Positions 33,673 through 42,190 of a stretch of DNA of 64,000 nucleotides are shown here, piece by piece. The translations under genes were made by a program, and so were the position numbers. Each line of letters opens with the position of its first letter. Within the stretch, counting starts at the first letter, position 1. The stretch is from the NCBI GenBank assembly GCA_040081715.1, contig JBEBFY010000007.1:124001-188000 (forward strand), read 5' to 3'. Under the pieces are notes generated by a model. That model was not told the DNA's origin, made no database searches, and saw nothing but the letters and a program-made list of their open reading frames with translations. This DNA is from CANKJK01 sp040081715. Its GTDB lineage: Bacteria > Acidobacteriota > Vicinamibacteria > Vicinamibacterales > UBA2999.

Positions 33673-35835
33673 ATGACGCGACGTGTTTCTGTCCTGCGCA
33701 CCGGCATTGTCGCCGCGGCGGCGATGGCCGTCATCGGGTGGGTATCGGTTGGGGCACGGCAGCGAGGCACGCCGGTTCCGATCGACGCTGACGACATCGG
33801 CGGCGTGGTGACGGGGCCACGCGGGCCCGAGGCGGGGGTCTGGGTCATTGCGGAAACCCAGGATCTGCCGACGCGGTTCTCCCGCACCGTGGTCACCGAC
33901 GATCGCGGGCGGTACCTCCTTCCCGACCTGCCGAGGGCCACGTATCGGGTGTGGGTGCGTGGTTACGGGCTGGTGGACTCGCCGCGTGTGCAGGCCGCGC
34001 CAGGCAAAGCGCTCGACCTGACGGCCGTTCCCGCACCGTCTCCGAAGGCTGCGGCGCTGATCTATCCCGCCGGGTACTGGTTCGCGCTGATGCGTCCGCC
34101 GGAGGTCACCGAGTTTCCCGGGACGGGCGCCAATGCCGTGCCCGCGCAGTTCAAGACGCAGGCCGAGTGGCTCCGCGTGGTCAAGTCCGGCAACTGCTGG
34201 TCGTGCCACCAGCTCGGCAGCAAGGGCACGCGGGAGGTGCCGACTGCGCTCGGCTCGTTCCCGTCCTCCACGGCCGCGTGGGAGCGGCGCATCCTCTCCG
34301 GGCAGGCCGGCGGACAGATGAGTCAGCTCTTCAACATGCTGGGCCGGCCCCGGGCGCTGGCGATGTTTGCCGACTGGACGGATCGCATCGCCGCTGGAGA
34401 AGTCCCGCAGGCGCCGCCGCGTCCGCAGGGCGTGGAGCGCAACGTCGTGATCACGCAGTGGGACTGGGCCGACCCGCGCGCCTACCTCCATGATGAGGTG
34501 GCGACGGACCGCCGCAATCCTTCGATCAATGCGAACGGCTTGATCTATGGCTCGCTGGAACTGAGTGCGGACTACCTGCCGGTGCTGAACCCGACCGCGC
34601 ACCAGGCCACGCGCGTGAAGCTCACCGTGCGGGACCCTGCGACGCCGCCCGCGATGGGCCCGCAGGTCGCCGCGCCGTCACCGTACTGGGATACCGACCC
34701 CATCTGGGACAGTAAGAACAACGTGCACAACCCGATGATGGACGAGCGTGGGCGTGTGTGGCTGACCTCGGCCGTGCGTCCGGCGGCCAACCCCGCGTTC
34801 TGTCAGGAGGGGTCGTCGCACCCCTCCGCGAAGGCGTTCCCGATCAAGTCGGCAGGCCGGCACCTTGCGATGTGGGACCCGGCGGCGCGGAAGCTCACCC
34901 ACATCAGCACCTGCTTCGGCACGCACCACCTGATGTTTGCCGAGGACGCCAACCAGACGCTCTGGACGAGTGGTGGCGGGCAGGTGGTCGGCTGGTTGAA
35001 CCGCAAGATGTTTGACGAGACCGGCGACGAGGAACGGTCGCAGGGCTGGACGCCGATGGTGATGGACACCAACGGCAACGGGCGCCGCGACCCCTACGTG
35101 GAACCGAACGTGGCGGTCGATCCTGCGAAGGACACGCGCATCAACGGTGCCTTCTACGCCGTGGCGCCCGCGCCTGATGGGTCCGTGTGGGGCACGGTGC
35201 TCGGCTTCCCGGGAGGCGTGGTGCGGATGGTGCCGGGTGCGAATCCGTCGGAGACGGCGCTCTCCGAGTACTACGAGCTGCCGTACGGCAACGCGAAGGC
35301 CGCTGTGCAGGGCTATTCGCCCCGAGGCGGAGACATCGATCGCAATGGCGTCTACTGGGCGGCGCTCGCCAGCGGCCAGCTCGCCAGCTTCGACCGCCGG
35401 GTGTGCAAGGCACCGCTCAACGGGCCGGCAGCCACGGGGCAGCATTGCCCGGAGGGGTGGCGCTTCTACACCGAGCCGCTGCCGCAGTTTCCGGGCGTGA
35501 AGGATGCCGGCAGTGCCGAGGCCAGCTACTACACGTGGGTGGACTGGTTCGACGTCGGCGGCTTCGGGCGGAACACGCCGATCAACACCGGCAACGGGTC
35601 CGAAGGCCTGCTGGTGCTGAAGGAGGGCAAGTGGATTGTGCTGCGCGTGCCGTACCCGAACGGCTACTACACGAAGTGGCTCGATGGTCGCATTGACGAT
35701 CCCTCGGCGGGCTGGAAGGGGCGCGGCCTATGGTCCACCGTGAGCACCCGGACGCCCTTCCACGGAGAGGGCGGGCGAGGCGCCACGAGCCAGGTGGTGA
35801 AGTTCCAGATGCGGCCGAACCCGCTGGCGCGTTGA
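33673..35835 (+). CDS. secreted CxxCH protein with carboxypeptidase-regulatory-like domain and propeller
   Basis: 720 residues. The ATG at 33673 has GGAGG nine bases upstream; the in-frame ATG at 33664 abuts that site. A Tat/Sec-like signal (RRVSVLRTGIVAAAAMAVIG) precedes a carboxypeptidase-D-regulatory-like beta-sandwich (GGVVTGPRGPEAGVWVIAE; DDRGRYLLPDLP). A single haem motif NCWSCHQ lies near residue 175, followed by a long region with Vgb/streptogramin-lyase-like repeats (MMDERGRVWLTS; APDGSVWGTVLGFPGG). The likely location is the periplasm. It is divergent from the DUF6351 and quinoprotein genes, suggesting a joint oxidative pathway; the substrate is unknown. Confidence 0.82.
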   Translation: MTRRVSVLRTGIVAAAAMAVIGWVSVGARQRGTPVPIDADDIGGVVTGPRGPEAGVWVIAETQDLPTRFSRTVVTDDRGRYLLPDLPRATYRVWVRGYGLVDSPRVQAAPGKALDLTAVPAPSPKAAALIYPAGYWFALMRPPEVTEFPGTGANAVPAQFKTQAEWLRVVKSGNCWSCHQLGSKGTREVPTALGSFPSSTAAWERRILSGQAGGQMSQLFNMLGRPRALAMFADWTDRIAAGEVPQAPPRPQGVERNVVITQWDWADPRAYLHDEVATDRRNPSINANGLIYGSLELSADYLPVLNPTAHQATRVKLTVRDPATPPAMGPQVAAPSPYWDTDPIWDSKNNVHNPMMDERGRVWLTSAVRPAANPAFCQEGSSHPSAKAFPIKSAGRHLAMWDPAARKLTHISTCFGTHHLMFAEDANQTLWTSGGGQVVGWLNRKMFDETGDEERSQGWTPMVMDTNGNGRRDPYVEPNVAVDPAKDTRINGAFYAVAPAPDGSVWGTVLGFPGGVVRMVPGANPSETALSEYYELPYGNAKAAVQGYSPRGGDIDRNGVYWAALASGQLASFDRRVCKAPLNGPAATGQHCPEGWRFYTEPLPQFPGVKDAGSAEASYYTWVDWFDVGGFGRNTPINTGNGSEGLLVLKEGKWIVLRVPYPNGYYTKWLDGRIDDPSAGWKGRGLWSTVSTRTPFHGEGGRGATSQVVKFQMRPNPLAR

Positions 35836-35848
35836 GTCCGGTTGTTCA

Positions 35849-37315
35849 ATGGCGTTGACTCCAGATGCCGCCTTCCTGGCGACCGATCCCGAGTACGCGT
35901 CGACCCGACGCCTCGACGAGCTGCGTGCCACCGACTTTGCGCGGCTGGACGCGGCGGGCACCGCGTACCTCGACTACACCGGCTCCGGGCTGTACGCGGC
36001 ACGGCAGGTGACGGATCACGCCGCCTGGCTGGCCAGCGGTGTGTTCGGCAACCCGCACTCGGCAAACGCGCCGTCGTCCGCGGCCACTGCGCTTGTGGAG
36101 CGGGCCCGGCGCGATGTGCTGGAGTGGTTCGGCGCCCCAGCGGACGAGTACACGGCCATCTTCACGCCGAACGCGAGCGCGGCGCTCAAGCTGGTGGGTG
36201 AGGCGTATCCGTTCTCGCCGGATCGGCGGTTTCTCCTGGCCGCCGACAACCACAACTCGGTCAACGGCATCCGCCAGTTCGCGTCGGCGCGTGGCGCCGC
36301 TGTCGACTACGTGCCCCTGACGGTGCCCGATCTCCGGCTCGATCTCCCGGCCCTTGAGGCGCTGTGGCATCAGGGCACGCCCCGTGCGCGCGGACTCTTC
36401 GCCTTCCCCGCGCAATCGAACTTCTCCGGCGTGAAGCACCCGCTCGACCTGGTCCGGCGCGCACAGGACTTGGGATGGGACGTGTTGCTCGACGTCGCAG
36501 CCTTCGTGCCGACCAACCACCTGGATCTCACCGAGACTCCCGCGGACTTCGTGTGCGTGTCCTTCTACAAGATGTTCGGCTATCCGACCGGTGTCGGGTG
36601 CCTGCTGGCGCGACGGGAGGCGCTGGCCCGGCTCGAGCGGCCGTGGTTCGCCGGCGGCACCGTGAACTTCGCTACTGTGCAGGGCCGTGCGCATCTCCTG
36701 GCCAGCGGGGAAGCCGGGTTCGAGGACGGCACGCTGAACTACCTCTCCATCCCCGCGGTATCGGCTGGTTTCGCCCTGCTGCGCGAGGTCGGCATGGAGA
36801 CGATCGCCACCCGCGTGCAAGCCCTCACCAGGTGGGTGCTGGAGCAGTTACTCGCGCTGAGGCACCGCAACGGCCGGCACATGGTGCGGGTGTACGGCCC
36901 TGCCTCGATGTTGATGCGCGGCGGCACCGTCACCTTCAACCTGTATGACCAGGACGGGCACCTCCTCGACTACCGCCGAGTCGAGGAACTGGCGACCGCC
37001 CAGGGGATTGCCCTGAGGACAGGCTGCTTCTGCAATCCCGGCGCGGGCGAGGCCGCCGAAGGACTGACGGCCGAGGATGTGGCCGCGGGCCTGGCCGAGG
37101 GCGCGATGACGCTACCGCGCTTCATGACAGTGATTCAGCACCGGGGCGGAAAGAGCGCTGGCGCGATCCGGGCGTCACTCGGAATCGTGAGCACTTTCCA
37201 GGACGTGCAGCGATTCGTCACGTTTGTCGCCGGCTTCCGCGACCAGTCGCGGCTCTCGATTGGCGACGTGGCCTTCGACGTGGATTCCTGCCGCGTGATT
37301 CGCGACGGCGCGTAG
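35849..37315 (+). CDS. PLP-dependent class V aminotransferase, molybdenum-cofactor-sulfurase-like
   Basis: 488 residues, starting 14 bases after the preceding stop. The PLP lysine lies in VSFYKMFGYPTGVGCLLARR, the signature of the MOCOS/cysteine desulfurase-like branch, and a reactive RTGCFCNPGAGE loop follows near residue 395. Eukaryotic MOCOS adds a terminal sulfur to the molybdenum cofactor of xanthine-oxidase-type enzymes and has an extra MOSC domain, which is absent here. No molybdoenzyme is in the window. The substrate is uncertain: a general cysteine desulfurase is equally possible. Confidence 0.82.
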   Translation: MALTPDAAFLATDPEYASTRRLDELRATDFARLDAAGTAYLDYTGSGLYAARQVTDHAAWLASGVFGNPHSANAPSSAATALVERARRDVLEWFGAPADEYTAIFTPNASAALKLVGEAYPFSPDRRFLLAADNHNSVNGIRQFASARGAAVDYVPLTVPDLRLDLPALEALWHQGTPRARGLFAFPAQSNFSGVKHPLDLVRRAQDLGWDVLLDVAAFVPTNHLDLTETPADFVCVSFYKMFGYPTGVGCLLARREALARLERPWFAGGTVNFATVQGRAHLLASGEAGFEDGTLNYLSIPAVSAGFALLREVGMETIATRVQALTRWVLEQLLALRHRNGRHMVRVYGPASMLMRGGTVTFNLYDQDGHLLDYRRVEELATAQGIALRTGCFCNPGAGEAAEGLTAEDVAAGLAEGAMTLPRFMTVIQHRGGKSAGAIRASLGIVSTFQDVQRFVTFVAGFRDQSRLSIGDVAFDVDSCRVIRDGA

Positions 37316-37341
37316 TTGCGCAGGAGCGGGGCCGGCCGAGA

Positions 37342-38436
37342 TCAGTGCGGGCGCGCGTCTGAATCGGCGGGGTTGGACTCAATCCAGCCGCCTCCGACCA
37401 CAACATCGCCGTCGTAGAACACGGCGGCCTGTCCTGGCGTGATGGCCGACTGCGGATCATCGAACACCAGTTCCGCGCGGGCGCCGTCGAGCGCCCGTAC
37501 GCGCCCGGCCGCGGCGGCGTGGCGGTGGCGGATCTGCGCGGTAACCCGCGTCCATGTATCAGGCGCTGGCATCGACACCCAGTTGACGCCGGCAGCCGTG
37601 AGTGTGGCGCGGTCGAGCGCGGCCCGTTCGCCCACGACGACGGTCCCGCTGACCGGCTCCAGCCGCAGCACGTAGAGCGGAGTGGGGGCGGAGATCCCCA
37701 GCCCTTTCCGCTGGCCCACCGTGAAGCGGTGGACCCCGCCGTGGCTGCCGAGCTGGTGTCCCTCGGCATCAACAATGGGCCCGGCGCTGGCTACACCCGG
37801 CGCCCGGCGTTCCACGAAGGCTGCGTAGTCGCCAGAGGGCACGAAGCAGATCTCCTGGCTGTCGGGTTTGTCCGCCACGCGAAGCCCCAGTGCCTGCGCC
37901 GTGGCGCGCACCTCGGACTTCCGCAACGTGCCCACCGGAAACATCGCCTGCGAGAGCTGCGGCTGTGTGAGGGAGAACAGGAAATAGGACTGATCCTTGT
38001 CAGGGTCCGCGCCGCGCCGGAGAATCCAGCGCCCATCCGGCCGCTGCTCCACACGGGCATAGTGGCCGGTGGCCACCACGGCCGCGTCAAAGCCGGTGGC
38101 CCGGTCGAGCAGTGTCGAGAACTTCAGGTCGCTGTTGCAGTGGGCGCACGGCAGCGGCGTGCGGCCGGCGGCATACTCGCCCACGAAGTTGCGCACCACG
38201 GTCTCCTCGAACTGACGCTCAAGATTGAGGATGTAGTGCGGAATGCCGATGGCGGCTGCCACGCGCCTGGCGTCGTGCAGGTCGTCGATCGTGCAGCAGG
38301 TGCCGAAGGCTTCCGCCCCATCGCGCTGGTCGTAGAGCTGCATGGACACGCCGACGACATCGTGGCCCTGCGCCTTGAGGAGCGCGGCTGCGACGGACGA
38401 ATCCACGCCCCCGGACATGGCGACGACGACGCGCAT
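37342..38436 (-). CDS. mnmA: tRNA-specific 2-thiouridylase
   Basis: 364 residues. The ATP-binding PP-loop VVVAMSGGVDSSVAAALL opens the protein; the catalytic cysteines are in CAHCNSDLKF and SQEICFVPSGDY, with GHYARVE and KDQSYFLF between them. MnmA thiolates uridine 34 of tRNA-Lys, -Glu and -Gln. The ATG at 38436 lies two bases after the cysteine desulfurase stop (TAA), and that enzyme would supply the persulfide sulfur. Long open frame upstream of this start belongs to the overlapping desulfurase region, not to MnmA. Confidence 0.96.
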   Translation of the reverse strand: MRVVVAMSGGVDSSVAAALLKAQGHDVVGVSMQLYDQRDGAEAFGTCCTIDDLHDARRVAAAIGIPHYILNLERQFEETVVRNFVGEYAAGRTPLPCAHCNSDLKFSTLLDRATGFDAAVVATGHYARVEQRPDGRWILRRGADPDKDQSYFLFSLTQPQLSQAMFPVGTLRKSEVRATAQALGLRVADKPDSQEICFVPSGDYAAFVERRAPGVASAGPIVDAEGHQLGSHGGVHRFTVGQRKGLGISAPTPLYVLRLEPVSGTVVVGERAALDRATLTAAGVNWVSMPAPDTWTRVTAQIRHRHAAAAGRVRALDGARAELVFDDPQSAITPGQAAVFYDGDVVVGGGWIESNPADSDARPH

Positions 38437-38438
38437 GA

Positions 38439-39617
38439 TTACGCGCGCCTCGCGGGCCGCGTCAGCGACCGGAGCTTGTCCACGACTCGCGGCAGCACGC
38501 TGACGACGCGCTCGATGTCCGCCTCGGTGTTGCCGGCGCCCAGGCTGAACCGGATCGAGTTCTGGGTGCGGTGGGCCGCAAAGCCCATCGCCTTGAGCAC
38601 GTGCGAGGGCTCCAGCGTGCCGGACGAACACGCCGACCCGGTTGACACCGCAATGCCCTCCAGGTCCAGCGCGATCAGGAGCGACTCCGCCTCTACGCGC
38701 TCGAAGCTGATGTTGGTGGTGTTGGGCACCCGTGGCCCCGTGCCGTTGACGGCCGTGCCGGTGACGCTTCCGCACACCAGAATCTCGAGGCGGTCGCGCA
38801 GGGCCGCAAGCCGGCCGCCTTCGGCCAGGAGCTTCATCTGGGCGAGACGGGCGGCGACGCCCAGCCCCGCGATTCCCGGGACGTTTTCCGTGCCTGCGCG
38901 CCGTCCGCGCTCCTGCTTCCCGCCGGTGGCAAAGGGCAGGAGCCGCGTACCGCGCCGGATCCACAGGGCGCCCACGCCCTTGGGCCCGTTCAGCTTGTGT
39001 GCCGAGATCGAGAGCAGATCCACGCCCAGCGCCGTCACATCCACGGGGATCTTGCCGGCGGACTGCACGGCATCGGTGTGCATGACGGCACCGTGCCGCC
39101 TGGCGATCGCGGCCAGCTCGGCAATCGGCTGAATCGTGCCGACTTCGTTGTTGGCGTGCATCACCGACACGAGCGCCGTGTCGGCGGTCATGGCCGCTTC
39201 CAGCGCGAGGGGTGACACCACGCCGCTGGCATCCACCGGGAGGAGCGTGGTGCGCCAGCCCCGCTTCGTGAGCGCCTTGAAGGTGTTGAGCACGGCCTCG
39301 TGCTCGATGCCGGTGGCGATGAGGTGGCGTCGGCCGGTTGATTCCAGCGCCTCCGCGGCGCCGCGGAGGGCGGCGTTGTCGCTTTCGGTGCCGCCACCGG
39401 TGAAGACCACGTCGCCCGGTTGCGCGCCGATGAGCGCGGCCACCTCCGAGCGCGCCTCGTCCAGGATGGCCTTGGCCCGCTGGCCGAAGTGGTGGACGCT
39501 CGACGGGTTCCCGAACTCGTTCAGAAGGACCGTGCCCATGACGGCAGCCACGGCCGGGTCCACCGGCGTCGTGGCGTTGTGGTCCAGATAGATCCGCACA
39601 ACCCATGATCGCATCAT
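38439..39617 (-). CDS. cysteine desulfurase, IscS/NifS type
   Basis: About 392 residues. IYLDHNATTPVDPAV start, PLP lysine in SISAHKLNGPKGVGALW, and the active-site cysteine loop STGSACSSGTLEPSHVLKAMG, the long-loop IscS/NifS type. It moves sulfur from cysteine to an enzyme persulfide. Position just ahead of mnmA suggests a dedicated donor for tRNA thiolation. The start is uncertain: ATGs at 39617 and 39614, a GTG at 39599 directly before RIYLDHN, or a GTG at 39647 are all possible; no clear ribosome site decides. Confidence 0.93.
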   Translation of the reverse strand: MMRSWVVRIYLDHNATTPVDPAVAAVMGTVLLNEFGNPSSVHHFGQRAKAILDEARSEVAALIGAQPGDVVFTGGGTESDNAALRGAAEALESTGRRHLIATGIEHEAVLNTFKALTKRGWRTTLLPVDASGVVSPLALEAAMTADTALVSVMHANNEVGTIQPIAELAAIARRHGAVMHTDAVQSAGKIPVDVTALGVDLLSISAHKLNGPKGVGALWIRRGTRLLPFATGGKQERGRRAGTENVPGIAGLGVAARLAQMKLLAEGGRLAALRDRLEILVCGSVTGTAVNGTGPRVPNTTNISFERVEAESLLIALDLEGIAVSTGSACSSGTLEPSHVLKAMGFAAHRTQNSIRFSLGAGNTEADIERVVSVLPRVVDKLRSLTRPARRA

Positions 39618-39624
39618 TGGCGGC

Positions 39625-39654
39625 TGGACACCCCTTTTCAGGGTCACCTATACT
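39625..39654 (+). promoter_or_regulatory. sigma70-like promoter of the bactofilin gene
   Basis: TGGACA (39625-39630), an 18-base spacer and TATACT (39649-39654), within the 97-base region divergent from the cysteine desulfurase. A leader of roughly 54 bases would precede the ATG at 39715. Confidence 0.5.
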
Positions 39655-39714
39655 GCCCGGCACGCCCCGTACGCCACCCGCACCCGGTGGGTTCGCGGGC
39701 CAGAGGATCCGGTT

Positions 39715-40236
39715 ATGTGGAAGCGCGACGAGGCAGTCAGACCCCCATCCACTCCGGCAGCGGCCAGCCCGCTGGCGGCCAGCGACCTCGTACCAGGCTC
39801 ACCGCCCCTTCCGGCGCAGGAACTGCGCCGGCAGTTCGAGCGGGATCGCGTGCAGATCGGCCGGTCCGTGATCTTCAAGGGCGAGCTGACCGGCAGCGAG
39901 GACCTCGCCATCGAAGGGCAGATCGAAGGCAAGATCGAGCTGCGCGACCACGTGCTCACCATCGGACCCAACGGCAAGATCAACGCGCAGATCTTCGCCA
40001 AGTCGGTGGTCGTGCTGGGCGAGGTGCACGGCAATATCACGGCGACGGAGAAGGTGGACATCCGTGACAACGGGTCGGTTGACGGCGACATCACCGCGCC
40101 GCGCGTAGCCATTGCCGAGGGCGCCCAGTTTCGGGGCAAGGTCGACATGCAGCGGAAGCCCGCCCTGCCGGGGGTTCCCGCTGTCCCGAAGGCCGTGGCT
40201 GCACCGGTTGCGACGCCGTCCGTCGCGACACGCTAG
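39715..40236 (+). CDS. bactofilin
   Basis: 173 residues. A central right-handed beta-helix of about 100 residues (GRSVIFKGELTGSEDLAIEG, GKIELRDHVLTIGPNGKINA, VLGEVHGNITATEKVDIRDN) is flanked by proline/alanine-rich flexible ends, as in bactofilins (DUF583). These proteins polymerise without nucleotides into filaments under the membrane and organise cell shape, stalks or polar complexes. No peptidoglycan hydrolase of the M23 type is adjacent, unlike many bactofilin loci. Confidence 0.93.
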   Translation: MWKRDEAVRPPSTPAAASPLAASDLVPGSPPLPAQELRRQFERDRVQIGRSVIFKGELTGSEDLAIEGQIEGKIELRDHVLTIGPNGKINAQIFAKSVVVLGEVHGNITATEKVDIRDNGSVDGDITAPRVAIAEGAQFRGKVDMQRKPALPGVPAVPKAVAAPVATPSVATR

Positions 40237-40286
40237 GGCGGCACGCATGGACCCGTGGCACGGGTCCGAGGATCGAGGTCAGGCCG

Positions 40287-41105
40287 ATGGCGAAACCGAT
40301 CATTGCGCTCCTGACGGACTTCGGCACACGCGACCACTATGCCGGCACGATGAAGGGCGTGGCGCTCGGGATTTGCCCTGACGCCACCCTGGTGGACATC
40401 ACCCACGAGATTGCCCCGCACGACATATTGGGCGGCGCGCTCGAACTGGCGGCCGCCGTTCGCTATTTCCCGGCCGGCACCATCTTCCTGGTTGTGATCG
40501 ATCCGGGTGTCGGCTCGGCACGCCGGGGACTGGCGGTTGACAGTGGCGACTACCGGTTCGTGGCCCCCGACAACGGCGTCCTGACGCTGGCCTTGCGCGA
40601 CCTGCCGCCCAAACACATGGTGGAGCTGAGCGATCGCCGCTATGCCCGCCCGACGGTGAGCCGGACGTTCGAAGGCCGCGACCGTTTTGCGCCGGCCGCC
40701 GCGTGGCTGGCCAAGGGTACGGACCTCGCCGCGCTTGGCCGCCCGGTGAAGGAGTTCCACCGCCTGACCGTGCCGGAGCCTGTGTTCGGGGACGCCGGAC
40801 CAGGGAAGGCCGCACTCACCGGAGAAATCCTGCGGGTGGATCGCTTCGGCAACCTCATCAGCAACATCGACCGGAAGACCTTCGACAGGCGGGCGAGCGG
40901 GGTGGTATCCGCGATCACCGTCGGCGGCCACGAAGTGGCGCGTCTCGTGACCACCTACTCCGAGGCCGAGGCGGGTGAGGTCTGTGCGCTGTTCGGCAGC
41001 ACGGATCACCTCGAGGTGGCCGAGAACGGCGGGTCCGCCGCCGCGCGGCTGGGGCTGGGCCGCGGCGCAGAGGTGCGGGTGACCGTCGCCGTGCGACCCG
41101 CATGA
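40287..41105 (+). CDS. SAM hydroxide adenosyltransferase (DUF62 family)
   Basis: 272 residues, MAKPIIALLTDFGTRDHYAG followed by VVIDPGVGSARRGLAVDSGDYRFVAPDNGVL and a late RVDRFGNLISNI. These match the DUF62 family, which hydrolyses S-adenosylmethionine to adenosine and methionine; fluorinase and chlorinase are specialised members. The usual Asp/Arg/His triad of the hydrolases fits the D...R...H pattern here, so hydrolysis is more likely than halogenation. The stop overlaps the ATG of the acyl-CoA dehydrogenase gene (ATGA). Confidence 0.88.
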   Translation: MAKPIIALLTDFGTRDHYAGTMKGVALGICPDATLVDITHEIAPHDILGGALELAAAVRYFPAGTIFLVVIDPGVGSARRGLAVDSGDYRFVAPDNGVLTLALRDLPPKHMVELSDRRYARPTVSRTFEGRDRFAPAAAWLAKGTDLAALGRPVKEFHRLTVPEPVFGDAGPGKAALTGEILRVDRFGNLISNIDRKTFDRRASGVVSAITVGGHEVARLVTTYSEAEAGEVCALFGSTDHLEVAENGGSAAARLGLGRGAEVRVTVAVRPA

Positions 41106-42142
41106 ACCTGGACCTGACCGACGAGCACCGGCTGCTGGAAGGCTCCGTGCGCGAATGGGCCAGCCAGGCCGTGGCTCCCCGCATCCGCGATCTTGACCGC
41201 GCGCACCAGTTCGACCGGAACCTGCTCCCTCAGATGGCGGAGCTGGGCCTGCTCGGCGTGTGCATCCCTCCGGCCTATGGCGGCGCGGGCATGGACTATC
41301 TCTCGCTTGGGCTCGCCTGTGAGGAACTGGAGGCCGTGGACACATCGCTCCGCGTGATCCTCTCGGTACACGTGGCGCTCAACAGCCTCACGCTGCTCAC
41401 CTGGGGCACGGAGGACCAGAAGGCCCGGTATCTCGTGCCGCAGGCGCAGGGCACGCGCGTTGCCACTTTTGGGCTGACCGAGCCGGCCGCGGGGAGCGAC
41501 GTCCGTGGCCTGCAGAGCGTAGCCGTGCGTCGTGGCGGCACCTGGGTCATTACCGGCGAGAAGACGTGGATCTCGCTGGACGAGGTGGAGGTGCCGGACG
41601 CAAACCTCCTGGGCCAGCCCGGCGAAGGCTTCAAAATCGCGATGTTCGCGCTGGACCAGGGCCGCTACTCGGTGGCCGCGGGCGCCACCGGGCTCATCCG
41701 GGCCTGCCGGGATGCGAGTGCCGCCTACGCCCTGGACCGGAAGACCTTCGGGATCGAGATCGCCCAGCACCAGCTCGTGAAGGAGATGATTGCCCGCATG
41801 GAGGCGGACTATCAGGTCTCGCGCCTGCTGTGGATGAGGTGTGGCTGGCTCAAGAACGAGGGCCGCCGGTGCAGCCGGGAAGCGAGCCTCGCCAAGTGGG
41901 TGTCCACCACGGCCTCGGAGCGGGCGGCCGGCGACGCCGTCCAGGTGCATGGTGCCAATGGCTACTCGGATGACTACCCCGTGGGGCGCTACTACCGGAA
42001 CTGCAAGGGCGCCGTGATCTATGAGGGCACCCGCGAGATTCATGCCCTGATGCAGGCCGACTACGTCCTCGGGTATCGTACTGATCGGCCCACCCGGTGC
42101 GCGCTGCCGCCCTGGCCTGGCCCGGCGCCGGCCGAGGCGTGA
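41102..42142 (+). CDS. acyl-CoA dehydrogenase with internal deletion
   Basis: 346 residues where relatives have about 380-400. N-terminal helices, the FAD contact FGLTEPAAGSD, DQGRYSVAAGATGLIRACRDAS, FGIEIAQHQLVKEMIA, QVHGANGYSDDYPVGRYYRN and the catalytic glutamate in VIYEGTREIHALMQ are present. But ITGEKTWISL runs straight into DEVEVPDANLLG, and the roughly 45-50 residues of the middle beta-barrel that normally lie between are missing (junction near base 41578). The deletion is in frame. The protein is probably inactive or altered, unless the sequence is collapsed here. The ATG overlaps the previous stop. Confidence 0.85.
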   Translation: MNLDLTDEHRLLEGSVREWASQAVAPRIRDLDRAHQFDRNLLPQMAELGLLGVCIPPAYGGAGMDYLSLGLACEELEAVDTSLRVILSVHVALNSLTLLTWGTEDQKARYLVPQAQGTRVATFGLTEPAAGSDVRGLQSVAVRRGGTWVITGEKTWISLDEVEVPDANLLGQPGEGFKIAMFALDQGRYSVAAGATGLIRACRDASAAYALDRKTFGIEIAQHQLVKEMIARMEADYQVSRLLWMRCGWLKNEGRRCSREASLAKWVSTTASERAAGDAVQVHGANGYSDDYPVGRYYRNCKGAVIYEGTREIHALMQADYVLGYRTDRPTRCALPPWPGPAPAEA

Positions 42143-42190
42143 TCCCATCGTCCACGCGACACTAGCCACCACATAGACCAGATACCGACC

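Noticed and set aside
37342..39663. A single 773-codon minus-strand protein spanning mnmA and beyond
   Set aside because: Only the part after 38436 is MnmA. The upstream part is the wrong frame of the cysteine desulfurase gene, which is intact in its own frame.
40287..41105. Fluorinase or chlorinase
   Set aside because: The DUF62 family is mostly SAM hydrolases; no halometabolite genes or halogenase-specific insertion are visible.
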